DNA of 64,000 nucleotides from Gibbula magus (Eukaryota; Mollusca; Gastropoda; Trochida; Trochidae). The number at the start of each line of letters is the position of its first letter. The stretch's first letter is position 1. Shown here piece after piece: positions 39,501 to 54,500 of the stretch. Location of the stretch: NCBI GenBank assembly GCA_936450465.1, contig OW388291.1, positions 33,828,656-33,892,655 on the forward strand. Reading direction: 5' to 3'. The notes under the pieces are model-generated. The model was given only the letters and a program-made list of their open reading frames with translations. It had not been told where the DNA came from and searched no databases. Position numbers and translations under genes: made by a program.

Positions 39501-42500
39501 TGGAACAGACTTTTTGATAATTATATTATGAATTGCAATACATGTTTCCTTACAAAGCTGTTGAGTTTGGGGTTTAAATGAAACTGTGGATAAACAGTAC
39601 ATTTTAAAACTACATGTACAATTAACTCTATGCAATTAACCAATAAAATATTTCTGTTTTTGAGAACATTTTCATCATCTTCAAAATGCTTGCATCTTTC
39701 ATTTTAAATCATTGAATTCAAAAAAATAAGTAACAATTAACATCATGAGGTAACAGATATTTCTTTGTTTCACCAGTTATCCAATTATCTCAAATGAAGA
39801 ATAATTCATCTGCTAGCGTTTTCATAAATCAGTGCAAGGGAGGTAAATGTGTAGGAACTTCCTGTCTGAAAGAGCATAATTCATTGGGCACATCATTACT
39901 TGCCACGGCTGACTCTACTGAGCAAGCGTTTGCTTTAATTCTATTACCCGATTTCATACGTGTGAAACATACCACCGTACCCCCGTGAAATCCAGTCAGC
40001 CTCATTTCCAACCTAATGAAAACTGACCTTAGGAAACGTTCAACTAGACAGACTGAGATCGTCTGATAAAATATTAATCAGGTTAACATTAAACCGCCCA
40101 TCAGTGTTGAAACTGAGATGAGAGTGTATGTGGCCTAGTAACTGCTGTGGTTGGCCCAGAATTTACAGCTCGATTTTAAAATTTGAATTGACAGGTTGTC
40201 TCTTTCATTGTTCATCTTATAAAGACTGTAATTTAATTTCATTATTGATTTGAAATTGTTGTAAAACATATCATGATGTTGTCATAATTATGTCATTTCA
40301 TCATCATTACTAATGGATATTCATTATTATCCTTTTTTTCTTTGTCATCTGCATTGTAATCTACAAAATCTTATCTTACAATTATTTATAATTTTTTTCA
40401 TCAGATCATTAAAAACTTTTTCATTTTCTTTGCCTTTCGATTTTTTTATTATCATGAACATCATAAACCTCACCATCATCATTTTTCACCATCACAATCT
40501 ATGAATCATGAAGCAGTTAAGATTTATCTCAATATTTTCATTTTGCTAATTTATTTTCCTTTGACATTTAAAACTATTCATTATGGAAACATGGTGTACC
40601 CATTGAGATTTTTTTATGTTGTGAGACAAACGATGGAGAATATCCCCGCCATACTAAAATCCTGCATCTATCCCTGACACTTATGGGTATGAGTCAGTTT
40701 CCATAATAATTTGAAACATGAATGAACATATCTATTAAATCTTTCAGTCAAACAAAAATATTTTTTTTAAATTCTTGAAATTATAAAATCTATAAAATTT
40801 GGAGTGAAACAATTTGGTGGCACTTGCAATGCTGCAGACACCAATACCAAATGCAACACCATCCTAGACACATGTCAGTATCAATCAGCCATGTGACAAC
40901 CTAATGGAAAGGTCAATCGCACTCTTATTACCCATTTACATGAAATTTACATCCTGACATTTGAAAATCGTACATTTCAAAGCAATCCACATGGCAAAAT
41001 TTACGTCGTTCACTGATGTAAATGACCCACATCTAATTTCGATGTCATTGATTTTAATATTTCACATTGGCGCATTTCAATATGGTATACATTTCTGGCA
41101 GATCAATACAACGAAATCTACATATATCACTACAAAACATGTCAGTTTCAACACCTCAGATGTCCATGTCATTGGCTTTGAAATTTACAACTGTCTGTGC
41201 CCTTGAAAATGAGCGAAAGACAACATGGAAATCAAAGGCTCCACTTTAACTTTGCATTCAATTTCGACACCAAATAGCACTGAAGTGCTCATAGTGTAAG
41301 ACGAGGCAACGAATGCTCTGACCAATCAATAGAACCGAAACCTGGCACTACCGGCACCGAGTGCGACAGTCTCCATGGATCTGCTATCAGCAAAGCCGGG
41401 ACTCAGCTCTGGCAGTGAGCTCAAAGGACAAACCATGAAGACAGTTCGGAGAGCATATTCTCCTGGCTGGACAAAGAACATACTCCAAATGGGGGAGGAT
41501 AAAATATGAAGATAGTACAGCAAGCCTATTCTGCTGGCTGGACAGAGAACGTACTCCGTGAAGGATGATGAGTATTCTGCTGACTGGACAGAGATCGTAC
41601 TCCGTGAAGGAGGATGAAGTCATAAGGACAGTACAGTGAGCATATTCTGCTGGTTGGACAGAGAACGTACTCCGTGAAGGATGATGAAGTCAAAAGGACA
41701 GTACAGTGAGCATATTATGCTGACTGGACAGAGATCGTACTCTGTGAAGGAAGATGAAGTCAAAAGGACAGTACAGTGAGCATATTCTGCTGGTTGGACA
41801 GAGATCATACTCTGTGAAGGAAGATGAAGTCAGAAGTACAGTACAGTGAGCATATTCTGCTGACTGGACAGAGAACGTACTCTGTGAAGAAAGATGAAGT
41901 CAAAAGGACAGTACAGTGAGCATATTCTGCTGGCTGGACAGAGATCGTAATCCGTGAAGGATGATGAAGTCAAAAGGACAGTACAGTGAGCATATTCTGC
42001 TGGCTGGACAGAGATCATACTCCGTGAAGGAAGATGAAGTCAAAAGGACAGTACAGTGAGCATATTCTGCTGGCTGGACAGAGATCGTAATCCGTGAAGG
42101 ATGATGAAGTCAAAAGGACAGTACAGTGAGCATATTCTGCTGACTGGACAGAGATCGTACTCCGTGAAGGAGGATGAAGTCAGAAGGACAGTACAGTGAG
42201 CATATTCTGCTGGTTGGACAGAGATCATACTCCGTGAAGGAAGATGAAGTCATAAGGACAGTACAGTGAGCATATTCTGCTGGCTGGACAGAGATCGTAA
42301 TCCGTGAAGGATGATGAAGTCAAAAGGACAGTACAGTGAGCATATTCTGCTGACTGGACAGAGATCGTACTCCGTGAAGGAGGATGAAGTCAGAAGGACA
42401 GTACAGTGAGCATATTCTGCTGGTTGGACAGAGATCATACTCTGTGAAGGAAGATGAAGTCAAAAGGACAGTACAGTGAGCATATTCTGCTGGTTGGACA

Positions 42501-45500
42501 GAGATCATACTCTGTGAAGGAAGATGAAGTCAGAAGTACAGTACAGTGAGCATATTCTGCTGGCTGGACAGAGATCATACTCCGTGAAGGAAGATGAAGT
42601 CAAAAGGACAGTACAGTGAGCATATTCTGCTGGTTGGACAGAGATCATACTCCGTGAAGGATGATGAAGTCAAAAGGACAGTACAGTGAGCATATTCTGC
42701 TGGTTGGACAGAGAACGTAATCCGTGAAGGATGATGAAGTCAAAAGGACAGTACAGTGAGCATATTCTGCTGACTGGACAGAGATCGTACTCCGTGAAGG
42801 AGGATGAAGTCAGAAGGACAGTACAGTGAGCATATTCTGCTGGTTGGACAGAGATCATACTCTGTGAAGGAAGATGAAGTCAAAAGGACAGTACAGTGAG
42901 CATATTCTGCTGGTTGGACAGAGATCATACTCTGTGAAGGAAGATGAAGTCAGAAGTACAGTACAGTGAGCATATTCTGCTGGCTGGACAGAGATCATAC
43001 TCCGTGAAGGAAGATGAAGTCAAAAGGACAGTACAGTGAGCATATTCTGCTGACTGGACAGAGATCGTACTCCGTGAAGGAAGATGAAGTCAAAAGGACA
43101 GTACAGTGAGCATATTCTGCTGGTTGGACAGAGATCATACTCCGTGAAGGAGGATGAAGTCAACAGGACAGTACAGTGAGCATATTCTGCTGGCTGGACA
43201 GAGAACGTACTCCGTGAAGGAAGATGAAGTCATAAGGACAGTACAGTGAGCATATTCTGCTGGCTGGACAGAGATCATACTCCGTGAAGGAAGATGAAGT
43301 CATAAGGACAGTACAGTGAGCATATTCTGCTGGCTGGACAGAGAACGTACTCTGTGAAGGAAGATGAAGTCAAAAGGACAGTACAGTGAGCATATTCTGC
43401 TGGCTGGACAGAGATCATACTCCGTGAAGGAAGATGAAGTCATAAGGACAGTACAGTGAGCATATTCTGCTGGCTGGACAGAGAACGTACTCTGTGAAGG
43501 AAGATGAAGTCAAAAGGACAGTACAGTGAGCATATTCTGCTGACTGGACAGAGAACGTACTCTGTGAAGGAAGATGAAGTCAGAAGTACAGAACAGTGAG
43601 CATATTCTGCTGGCTGGACAGAGATCGTAATCCGTGAAGGAAGATGAAGTCAAAAGGACAGTACAGTGAGCATATTCTGCTGGTTGGACAGAGATCATAC
43701 TCCGTGAAGGAAGATGAAGTCAAAAGGACAGTACAGTGAGCATATTCTGCTGGTTGGACAGAGATCGTACTCTGTGAAGGAAGATGAAGTCAGAAGTACA
43801 GAACAGTGAGCATATTCTGCTGGTTGGACAGAGATCATACTCCGTGAAGGAAGATGAAGTCAAAAGGACAGTACAGTGAGCATATTCTGCTGGCTGGACA
43901 GAGAACGTACTCCGTGAAGGAAGATGAAGTCAAAAGGACAGTACAGTGAGCATATTCTGCTGGTTGGACAGAGATCATACTCCGTGAAGGAAGATGAAGT
44001 CAAAAGGACAGTACAGTGAGCATATTCTGCTGGCTGGACAGAGAACGTACTCCGTGAAGGAGGATGAAGTCAAAAGGACAGTACAGTGAGCATATTCTGC
44101 TGGCTGGACAGAGATCGTACTCCGTGAAGGAAGATGAAGTCAAAAGGACAGTACAGTGAGCATATTCTGCTGGTTGGACAGAGATCATACTCCGTGAAGG
44201 AGGATGAAGTCAACAGGACAGTACAGTGAGCATATTCTGCTGGCTGGACAGAGAACGTACTCCGTGAAGGAAGATGAAGTCAAAAGGACAGTACAGTGAG
44301 CATATTCTGCTGGTTGGACAGAGATCATACTCCGTGCAGGAAGATGAAGTCAAAAGGACAGTACAGTGAGCATATTCTGCTGGCTGGACAGAGATCGTAC
44401 TCCGTGAAGGAAGATGAAGTCAAAAGGACAGTACAGTGAGCATATTCTGCTGGTTGGACAGAGATCATACTCCGTGAAGGAAGATGAAGTCAAAAGGACA
44501 GTACAGTGAGCATATTCTGCTGGTTGCACAGAGATCGTACTCTGTGAAGGAAGAGGAAGTCAGAAGTACAGAACAGTGCGCATATTCTGCTGGTTGGACA
44601 GAGATCATACTCCGTGAAGGAAGATGAAGTCAAAAGGACAGTACAGTGAGCATATTCTGCTGGTTGGACAGAGATCATACTCTGTGAAGGAAGATGAAGT
44701 CATAAGGACAGTACAGTGAGCATATTCTGCTGGTTGGACAGAGATCATACTCTGTGAAGGAGGATGAAGTCAGAAGGACAGTACAGTGAGCATATTCTGC
44801 TGGTTGGACAGAGATCATACTCTGTGAAGGAAGATGAAGTCAAAAGTACAGTACAGTGAGCATATTCTGCTGGCTGGACAGAGATCATACTCCGTGAAGG
44901 AAGATGAAGTCAAAAGGACAGTACAGTGAGCATATTCTGCTGGTTGGACAGAGATCATACTCCGTGAAGGAAGATGAAGTCAAAAGGACAGTACAGTGAG
45001 CATATTCTGCTGACTGGACAGAGAACGTACTCCGTGAAGGAAGATGAAGTCAAAAGGACAGTACAGTGAGCATATTCTGCTGGTTGGACAGAGATCATAC
45101 TCCGTGAAGGAAGATGAAGTCAAAAGGACAGTACAGTGAGCATATTCTGCTGGTTGGACAGAGATCATACTCCGTGAAGGAAGATGAAGTCAAAAGGACA
45201 GTACAGTGAGCATATTCTGCTGACTGGACAGAGAACGTACTCCGTGAAGGAAGATGAAGTCAAAAGGACAGTACAGTGAGCATATTCTGCTGGTTGGACA
45301 GAGATCATACTCCTTGAAGGAAGATGAAGTCAAAAGGACAGTACAGTGAGCATATTCTGCTGGTTGGACAGAGATCATACTCCGTGAAGGAAGATGAAGT
45401 CAAAAGGACAGTACAGTGAGCATATTCTGCTGGTTGGACAGAGATCATACTCCGTGAAGGAAGATGAAGTCAAAAGGACAGTACAGTGAGCATATTCTGC

Positions 45501-48500
45501 TGGTTGGACAGAGATCATACTCCGTGAAGGAAGATGAAGTCAAAAGGACAGTACAGTGAGCATATTCTGCTGGTTGGACAGAGATCATACTCCGTGAAGG
45601 AAGATGAAGTCAAAAGGACAGTACAGTGAGCATATTCTGCTGGTTGGACAGAGATCATACTCCGTGAAGGAAGATGAAGTCAAAAGGACAGTACAGTGAG
45701 CATATTCTGCTGGTTGGACAGAGATCATACTCCGTGAAGGAAGATGAAGTCAAAGGGACAGTACAGTGAGCATATTCTGCTGGTTGGACAGAGATCATAC
45801 TCCGTGAAGGAAGATGAAGTCAAAAGGACAGTACAGTGAGCATATTCTGCTGGTTGCACAGAGATCGTACTCTGTGAAGGAAGATGAAGTCAAAAGGACA
45901 GTACAGTGAGCATATTCTGCTGGTTGGACAGAGAACGTACTCCGTGAAGGAGGATGAAGTCAAAAGGACAGTACAGTGAGCATATTCTGCTGGTTGGACA
46001 GAGATCATACTCCGTGAAGGAAGATGAAGTCAAAAGGACAGTACAGTGAGCATATTCTGCTGGTTGGACAGAGATCATACTCCGTGAAGGAGGATGAAGT
46101 CAAAAGGACAGTACAGTGAGCATATTCTGCTGGCTGGACAGAGAACGTACTCCGTGAAGGAGGATGAAGTCAGAAGTACAGTACAGTGAGCATATTCTGC
46201 TGGTTGGACAGAGATCATACTCTGTGAAGGAAGATGAAGTCAGAAGTACAGTACAGTGAGCATATTCTGCTGGTTGGACAGAGATCGTACTCCGTAAAGG
46301 AGGATGAAGTCATAAGGACAGTATGAAGATAGTACTGTGAGCATAATCTGACTGGATGGAGAACATACTCCATGAAGGAGGGCAAAGCATAAAAAGAGCA
46401 CAGTCAGCATATTCTAACTGTTGAGGAAATAGGAGGGCTAAGGACACAAATGACACAAAGACAATTAAGTCATATTTCAACAATTTAAATACAATCAGAC
46501 CCTGTTTATCCGCACAACTTGGTTACAGTTGAAAATCATCTGGATAACAAGACATGCGGTTAGGCGAATCATCTTTTGCATAGAAATGCATAGAGAAGAT
46601 TTAAAATGCAACCATACGGATGGGCGGGTTTGAATATATTGGTCCGGTTAAAGGAGGTAGGACTGTAATATAAATTTAGAAGACAAACATAACAAGAGAG
46701 CTTGGATAGCACAAGAACCCCCAGGCTTCATTCTATTGTTGCACAAACTATTCTCCAAATAAGCAGTCGGGTTAATTTAACACGAGACGGTCTTTGATCA
46801 GCTTGAAAATTACGATATCATCTGAATGATCATGGGAAAAATAAATAAGCATGTCAAATATTGAAGGCCTAACACCGATCAAAAGCTATGGCCATGGTTA
46901 AGTTTGAAGATTTACATATGAAATAAAAGATCATATAATGCAATGAATATTCACCAATATGCAACTATAATTAGCTAGCTGGTGGAGATATGTCAACACA
47001 AGATATCAGCATTCTAGTGCTTTTCATTCAAAAGAAGAAAAGAAAAAAAACTTGTCGTGTGTTATCTCTATGACTAGCACACATCATGACTCAATACCAC
47101 ACACTGCCATATATTTGCTCTCAAACTCCTTATCTTGTGAAAATGTCAAATGCATTTCTAAACTGCTAAAGAGGTTATTCTGAAATTTCAACGTATTATG
47201 CCTAAAGGTTTTGGCAAAAAAATCTTTTAAATGTTTCAGGGTAAATGTTACCACGCCCATATTTGAGGGGGGGTTAGGACCAAATATAGAAACTTTGATC
47301 AACTAGCTACAAGGTATCTTCCTACAAATTTCAGAGAGAAGTTGTAAATATTAAAACTGGAAGACAGCTCCATGCCTAAAACATAGCCATTGGCTCTGTA
47401 CTTTATAGGCTTTAAATGATACATTCTATAAGGTTGAAATTTTTAATTTCCCAAAAGTCTTTTTCAGAGACTTAATTAATCTATTATTTCCAGGTGAACA
47501 ACTCTATGGGGCTCTTAAGACCACAGCACCTAAAGAGTTTTATCTTCAAAGGTATAACAATCAGCTGATACTTTCTGAAAAGAAAGTTGATCAATATAGG
47601 CTCTTTCTGGAATATTTCTGACTGGACTCACTCTCGACTGGAATATTTCTGACTGTAACATATCTGGAATCTTTCTGACTCAACACTTTATGAAAGATTT
47701 ATGACTGAACTATTTGTGAAATATTTCTTACTAATCTTTCTGGAATCTTTCTGACTGGAATCTTAACTGAAAGCTTTCGGGAATATTTCTGACTGAACTC
47801 TTTCTGGAATATATCTGACTGGACTATTTCTGACTGGACTCTTTCTAGAATATTTCTGACTAAACTCTTTTTGGAATATTTCTGACTGGAATATTTCTGG
47901 CTGGACTCTGTCTGACTGAATTATTTGTGGGTCCATGTGGGATATTTCTGACAATAATCTTTCTGGCATCTTTCTGACTGAACTCTTTCTGGAATATCTA
48001 TGGTTAGACTCTTTCTGACTGAATTATTTGTGGAATATTTCTGACTAATCTTTCTGGAATCTTTCGGATTGGAATCTTTCAGACTGAACTGGACGCTTTC
48101 TGGAATATTTCTGACTGAAATCATTCTCGAATATTTTCAACTGAATTCTTTCTGGAATATTTCTGACTGAACTTTGTCCCAACAGCAGGTTAACAGTTAG
48201 TCTACTTCATTATCCAAATGACCAATAGAGCACGCATGGTTTCTTTAAGCTTTGCTTCAAATAGAACTTGCCCATCAGAAATATTTCCATGTGTACATTT
48301 TGATGGCAACAATCTCTTAGTCAATATCATCAGCGGACTTATTACATTAATGAAAGCCTGCAAGATATTTGTGATTATGGGTCAAAGTGAAACCCTACAA
48401 CTTTTAAACAAGCAAATCAATGGCAGGCTTTAGCGAGTTTCTTGAACTTTAATCAACCAACGCACAATCAACACACAGTCCTCAGATGACAAAAACTCTT

Positions 48501-51500
48501 AAGCCCCTTAACTCTGAAAGAAGTTTGAAAAGGTGTAAGCCCAAAATTATTATTTTTTTAATTTTGATGGCAAAAATTAAATTTTACTAGTTCAATGCAA
48601 AAATTTTCAAATTTCGTTCTGTACAACGGGCCTCATTTTGCACAGAAAAACAAATAGTGCAGGAAAGTTGTCCAGTGCAGATATTGCTTGACTCCTAAAA
48701 GTGGCTCATTATGGTTTTAATTGTTATTTACAACGTCTTCAACAGATCAATTCATATTCATTATGCAGCTCCCCCACCACTCGCCGTGCACCGTGCGCAC
48801 TATTTAGACGCAGAACAAACACCATCAAATAACCCCAATATATAGAGAAATTGAATAACTCATTGTACTTTTAAAATTCTTGTACATAATATATTTTAAT
48901 CATTTTAGCACCAGCGCTTTTAGACATTTTAGACGCATTTTGGTGTCTCATAGGCCATTGTTGGCCGGACATATTGCTATTGATAACTGTCTCCAAGCAT
49001 GTTCGTTGTGTGACACCTAAATTAAATATTTATCTTCTTTCTTTCTTTCTTCTTCTTCTTTTTCTTCTCCTTCTTCTTCCTAAATATGCTAATGTTACAG
49101 TACTGAGGAACGACTGTAATAAAGAATCTGTCTGTCTATCTGTCTGACAGGATTTGAAAACCTTCTTCCATGCTGCAGCTAAACACTAACCACTGTAGTT
49201 TCCCACCGTAGCTTACCGATCTTTGTTCTTTTTATGGTGATATTTATTCTTTTACCGAGGAGCAGAAATTTTGCTTCTTAATGTCTGATTGTTGGAAGCT
49301 TTGCCAAAACCATATTCTTTATTCTATTGAGAAGACAATAATTATTGTAAATCTGTTGAATTACAAATGATATACTTTTAGTAACATGATATGTATATAT
49401 TTTAGATGTAGTCTTTGCTAATTCTATAAGAAATATAGTACATGTATTATGGATTAGTTGTAATATTTTAAGTTGTAACATGCAGTGTGACGAAAATTTA
49501 ATATAAATACCTGTCCGTCTGTCTGCTAGTAAGACTTTAACACAATGTCAGACTACTTACAAACAGTATAGGCCTTATTGAAAAGATTAGTTGGTCTCAG
49601 TTCAACGTCCCTATCATAAAGTACACTATCATTTCATCTAAGACTTCATGTGACAATATCAGTTTAAAGTACACTATCATTTCATCTAAGACCTCATGTG
49701 ACAATATTAGTAAGTACACTATCATTTCATCTAAGACCTCATATGACAATATCAGTATGAAGTACACTATCATTTCATCTAAGACCTCATGTGACAATAT
49801 CAGTAAGTACACTATCATTTCATCTAAGACTTCATGTGACAATATCAGTAAGTACAGTATCATTTCATCTAAGACCTCATGTGACAATATCAGTAAGTAC
49901 ACTATCATTTCATCTAAGACCTCATGTGACAATATCAGTAAGTACACTATCATTTCATCTAAGACCTCATGTGACAATATCAGTATGAAGTACACTATCA
50001 TTTCTTCTAAGACCTCATGTGACAATATCAGTATATTTATAAAACAAAGCTCTTGACTTTCTCAAAATTCTTATTATTAGAATCTTCTTATTTTCAGATA
50101 TAGATTACAATCTCCATCTTTAATATATTTTTAAAGAATAATGAACTCTTTGAATTGCATTTAGAATTGAAATAATTTTTAAAAAAAGCCACATTAAAAT
50201 CAGACTGACATTATTGTTGCAAGTATTTATATTTTTTAAATTAACATTTAAAATATTTCTCAGAAACAGATGGTTCTTCTTTTTATGCTGAAAGTTATTT
50301 TTTGCTGAACCTTTCCTTACATCAGTGACCAAAATAAAAATTCAGTTTAACTTTAAAAAAATCGCAAAAATCCATCCAAAATTACCCTATATTGATTTTT
50401 CAAAGAAATTCCATATCTTGGCCAAATGTGAACAAATTCAGGTCAGTTTACATAGGAAAGCCCCCTTCCCACGATGAACTGGAATAATGCAATTGTTTAA
50501 CACCAAGGAGATGATTTTACAATGGCGTGCTCGATCACCAACTTGTTCAGCGCGAGGAGGGGAACCTAGACAAACATCTCATGTTGATTCTAGTTAATTG
50601 ATCTCTCTCATTAACAAGTTGAAAACGACATGGTTTACACATAATCGTTAAGCTAATTAGCAAAACAATCAGATAAAGCAAACAATAAGGCAATGCTTTG
50701 GCTAAACGAGTTATTGTAAGACCCGAACGAAAATTGGTATTAGACCCTTAACATGTTAGGAAAAATATTTATGGCTAATAATTAGAAAATAGAGTTGTTG
50801 GCCATTTAGAAGGATTTGCTCATGGGAAAGAAGCCAGTGTAAGAACCATTGCTCAAAGTGGAACAAAAACATTTTAAAATGAACGCTAACTACATTATAC
50901 CCCTTACAATCATAATTATTAAATTCATATTTTAAAATACATTTATCAATGATTATATTTTCAAATTAAAATAAATATAAACCACGAATTACATTAAGAA
51001 AAACAATTTGTACATATTCAATGTTGACATTAGAATCATAGTAAATTTAAATAGTCTTATCTTTATATTTTTCAATGAATTTGAGCTATGTCTATTAATT
51101 GAGTTGTTAAATATATAAATACAAAGTCATCAAAATATTACCTTCAGTTAGAAGTTTCAACTGGATTGTGTTATGTTGTGTTATGGTATGTTGTAACACT
51201 GTTTTATCATTATCTAGAGATATATATTTACTTTGTACCTTCTCTAATATATTCAGCATTTGGTCCTGACAGAGCAACTTACTACACGAGTGAAATATTA
51301 GTCAAGAAAAGTATCTTATCATATAATTCCTTATAAATCTTAAAACAGCAAAACAGAAAATCTTTTCAAATAATTGCTGAAAATAATACAAACTTGAATA
51401 ATTAGACTTAACAAACAAATTGTTAGCTCCATTTGCTATTTTGAAACACCATTGGAACATTATGTCTGGCATGTCCTTATGGTATATCTTGATCTTGAAA

Positions 51501-54500
51501 AAGAGAGTAGCTTAAATTATGACACTTCTCTCCATGGGTGAGACACTGGGAGACAGTATATGATTACCAGGCATGTCTGGTGTGTTTGGGTGTCGCGCCC
51601 CTCGCCCAGAAACACTTCAAGCCTCGTGAAGGAGAGAGAAATTTACCCTGTTTGAAGTCGGCAGAGATGCCAGAGCGCCACTGGATCAATACAACATAGC
51701 ACTTCAGTACCGACTTGATTCAATTCTTTGTCATCTGTCTCCCTCTTCATTACCATCAAGTGCTGCCAGTTCATACTGATATTGTTTCACCAATACAACA
51801 ATCAGCCAATTGATTACAAATGTGATAATGGCTTTATTAATGGCATTATGCAGCTGGTCCAGAAATCTTAGAGAGGGGTGTCTTTCAAAGGGCCAATGGT
51901 TTCAGTATCAGATTTATGAAATATGTGATGACACTGATAACAAGGTTTTAAATATATTACCTGGAAATATGTATATAATCTTAAATTAACTATCTAATTT
52001 AGGATTACTGAAAAATTTTGCCAACATTTTTTATCAACTATTTAAAAAAAAGTAAAATGGAAAGTATCCTATATTGCTTTTAATTCAATAGATGTATATT
52101 GAAATGGGTATGATATACATTTGACAAGTTAAGTTATTTGGCTAATTAAATTGTCAATGAAACAAAACAAAGAATTTCTTTGATTTTTACATATAAATAA
52201 GAATCAAAGTATTCCAGGTGAAAGGAAAGTGTCTTAAAATTAATATTCCAATGATTTTGATCACAATAATATCAGCTATCGGATAATATCAGGAAGGTTG
52301 TGAACTGTTCAACCATGTATACCCATCACAGTGGCTTGACCAAAACGGAACTCATTACTGATATAAATTGAACTTATTACTCTCTTGCAGTTATCCATTT
52401 GTTCTACTATAAATAACTTACCAATTCCTTTAAGGCATTACCAAATTAGGGAGAGCAGTTGGCTGAAGGACCATGTTTGGACCGCCTCGTGTTTGGGTTT
52501 ATCTAAGTAAAGACAACCCGGGAACCTAAAGCCCTTTGGGAACATTCATCAAGTCCCAAACGGAAAGTACGCCTCCTTGACCAAATATTTTTTCTCAAGA
52601 CAAAGCGCCTTGTTGACACAGGGGATTGGTTTAGACTTCAGAACATGTTGGACCTTGCTGATGAAATGTAAGGCCCACTTCCAGGAAGTCTTGTAGTCAT
52701 GGCGCCAACGGCAAGATGAGTTTGGCCTTCTTTGACCACTGGTTCAACAATCTGTTCGTCTAGACAGATGTCTTCTAAACTCACTATTTCCAGAGATGCA
52801 AAGATCTAGTTTAAATAGAAGTTAACACATAATGACGTAATTTTAGAGAAAACCTAGTTATATTCCACAGTGACTGGTTACCTCCCTTACAAAAAATAAT
52901 TAATTACATTAATGAAATCTTCTAGATCATTTATTTCTTTGAAAGATTCAAGATAGTCTGGAAAAGTTTGTATGGAAGGGCCTTTGAAAACACCAAGTAA
53001 TATTACTAGCCATTGACGTTTAAAAAAGTCCCTTACTCGCAGAAATCTTTGTTTCAAAACGTCAACAATTACCCGAGACATATCGTCCCGCGTAAAAAGG
53101 TCTAGGTTTTATTGTTTACTGAACCAATTGAATTATTCCTCTGCATGTGAAAAAATATCTAGAAACATATCCCTATATTATTCTTTAAACCATTAAAGTT
53201 TATCAATTTCATCAATTCAATCATATTTTCCTAACCAAAATTAATATACGTTTAAAATTGATCTCAACAATTAGAATAATTTTTATCTCAAAATTAGCTA
53301 CAAAAATATTGATAGATGCCCTTACTTCCATTATTTACCTATATTACTCAGTAAGTTATCCTGCCACGGACAATAACACACATGAAAGCTGCATAAATAG
53401 CTTATTAAATATAAATAACCATACTTCAAACAAAACATATTTACGAGGGAAAGCACAGGAAATGCTTCACCTGGTTAACCAATGAGAATGGTATTAAGAT
53501 TTCCTAACGATATACAGATGTTGAAATAAGATCGTATATTTATCCATCTAAATAATTATTTCAAAACTCTGACCACATGTGTAAACCTGGTAATGAAATA
53601 AGATGCATATGTCTGGCATAATTTTTATGCACCTGGTGTTTGAATTTAAAGGGAGGGTTCCATTGGGACAAAAAATGCGTTTTGCTATTGTATGTAATGT
53701 TTAAAAACAAAATGGCTTAATTATGCTCTAATATAACTCTTTCTCTCTAATATTTTTTACAAGTAAGTTGAACATACACAGGGATTATCAAAAGAAAGAG
53801 GCTGAATATGAAATAGATAAAGTCCTTCTCTGTAACAATTGATTTAATCATAATTTAATAATAAAATAAGACTATGTAACATATTTAGCACAGGATGTTT
53901 TATTTATTGGTGAGACTCTCTAAGTCTTCGTCAAAAATGACTTTTTGAAATTGTAAACATAAGTTCATACGTGTTTTGTTTTTTAATTTACCGTAATATC
54001 CAAAATTGCCAAATGCTTTCTTTACCCTTATGTGTTATGTAATGACAAAGTATAGTTTTGGTACTTGTAATACTTGTCCTACAGATTCATAAAGTGATTG
54101 TGAATTGTGATTTGTTGTCATTCATTTCACCTTCTGCAGTTTATCAATCAGATGCATGAGCCATGGGACAATCTTTCATACTTTTTTTACACACTGTCAT
54201 TAATGATACTGAAATTTTTATTCTTTATCATTCAAGAAAATAAACTATTGTGGTCAGTATATACAAATTCATAAACAGAAACAGTTGAAGGAAATTAATT
54301 AGTGAATTACGCTCATTCTATGAATGAATACACTGATAACGTAGTCATCATTAACCAATAAAATCCTTCAAAGGTGACAGTTTGTAGATACAAAATCACA
54401 TTGTTTATACAGTTATTTAATTATTAAATGGCAAAGTATCATAGAAAATGATTTTAAATATCATTCAATCAAACATCATCTCAATGAAGTGAACAAAAGT

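Noticed and set aside
41620..46078. More than fifteen near-identical 62-residue minus-strand ORFs ([12 protein letters not shown]...)
   Set aside because: They are one reading of the 70-bp satellite, repeating every 70 or 210 bp and always stopping at the same place. There is no promoter or splice context.
41424..46425. CRISPR-like array
   Set aside because: Units are contiguous with no unique spacers, and the genome is eukaryotic.
47763..48124. Minus-strand ORFs rich in PER and QSEIF
   Set aside because: Translation of the 25-27-bp tandem repeat.
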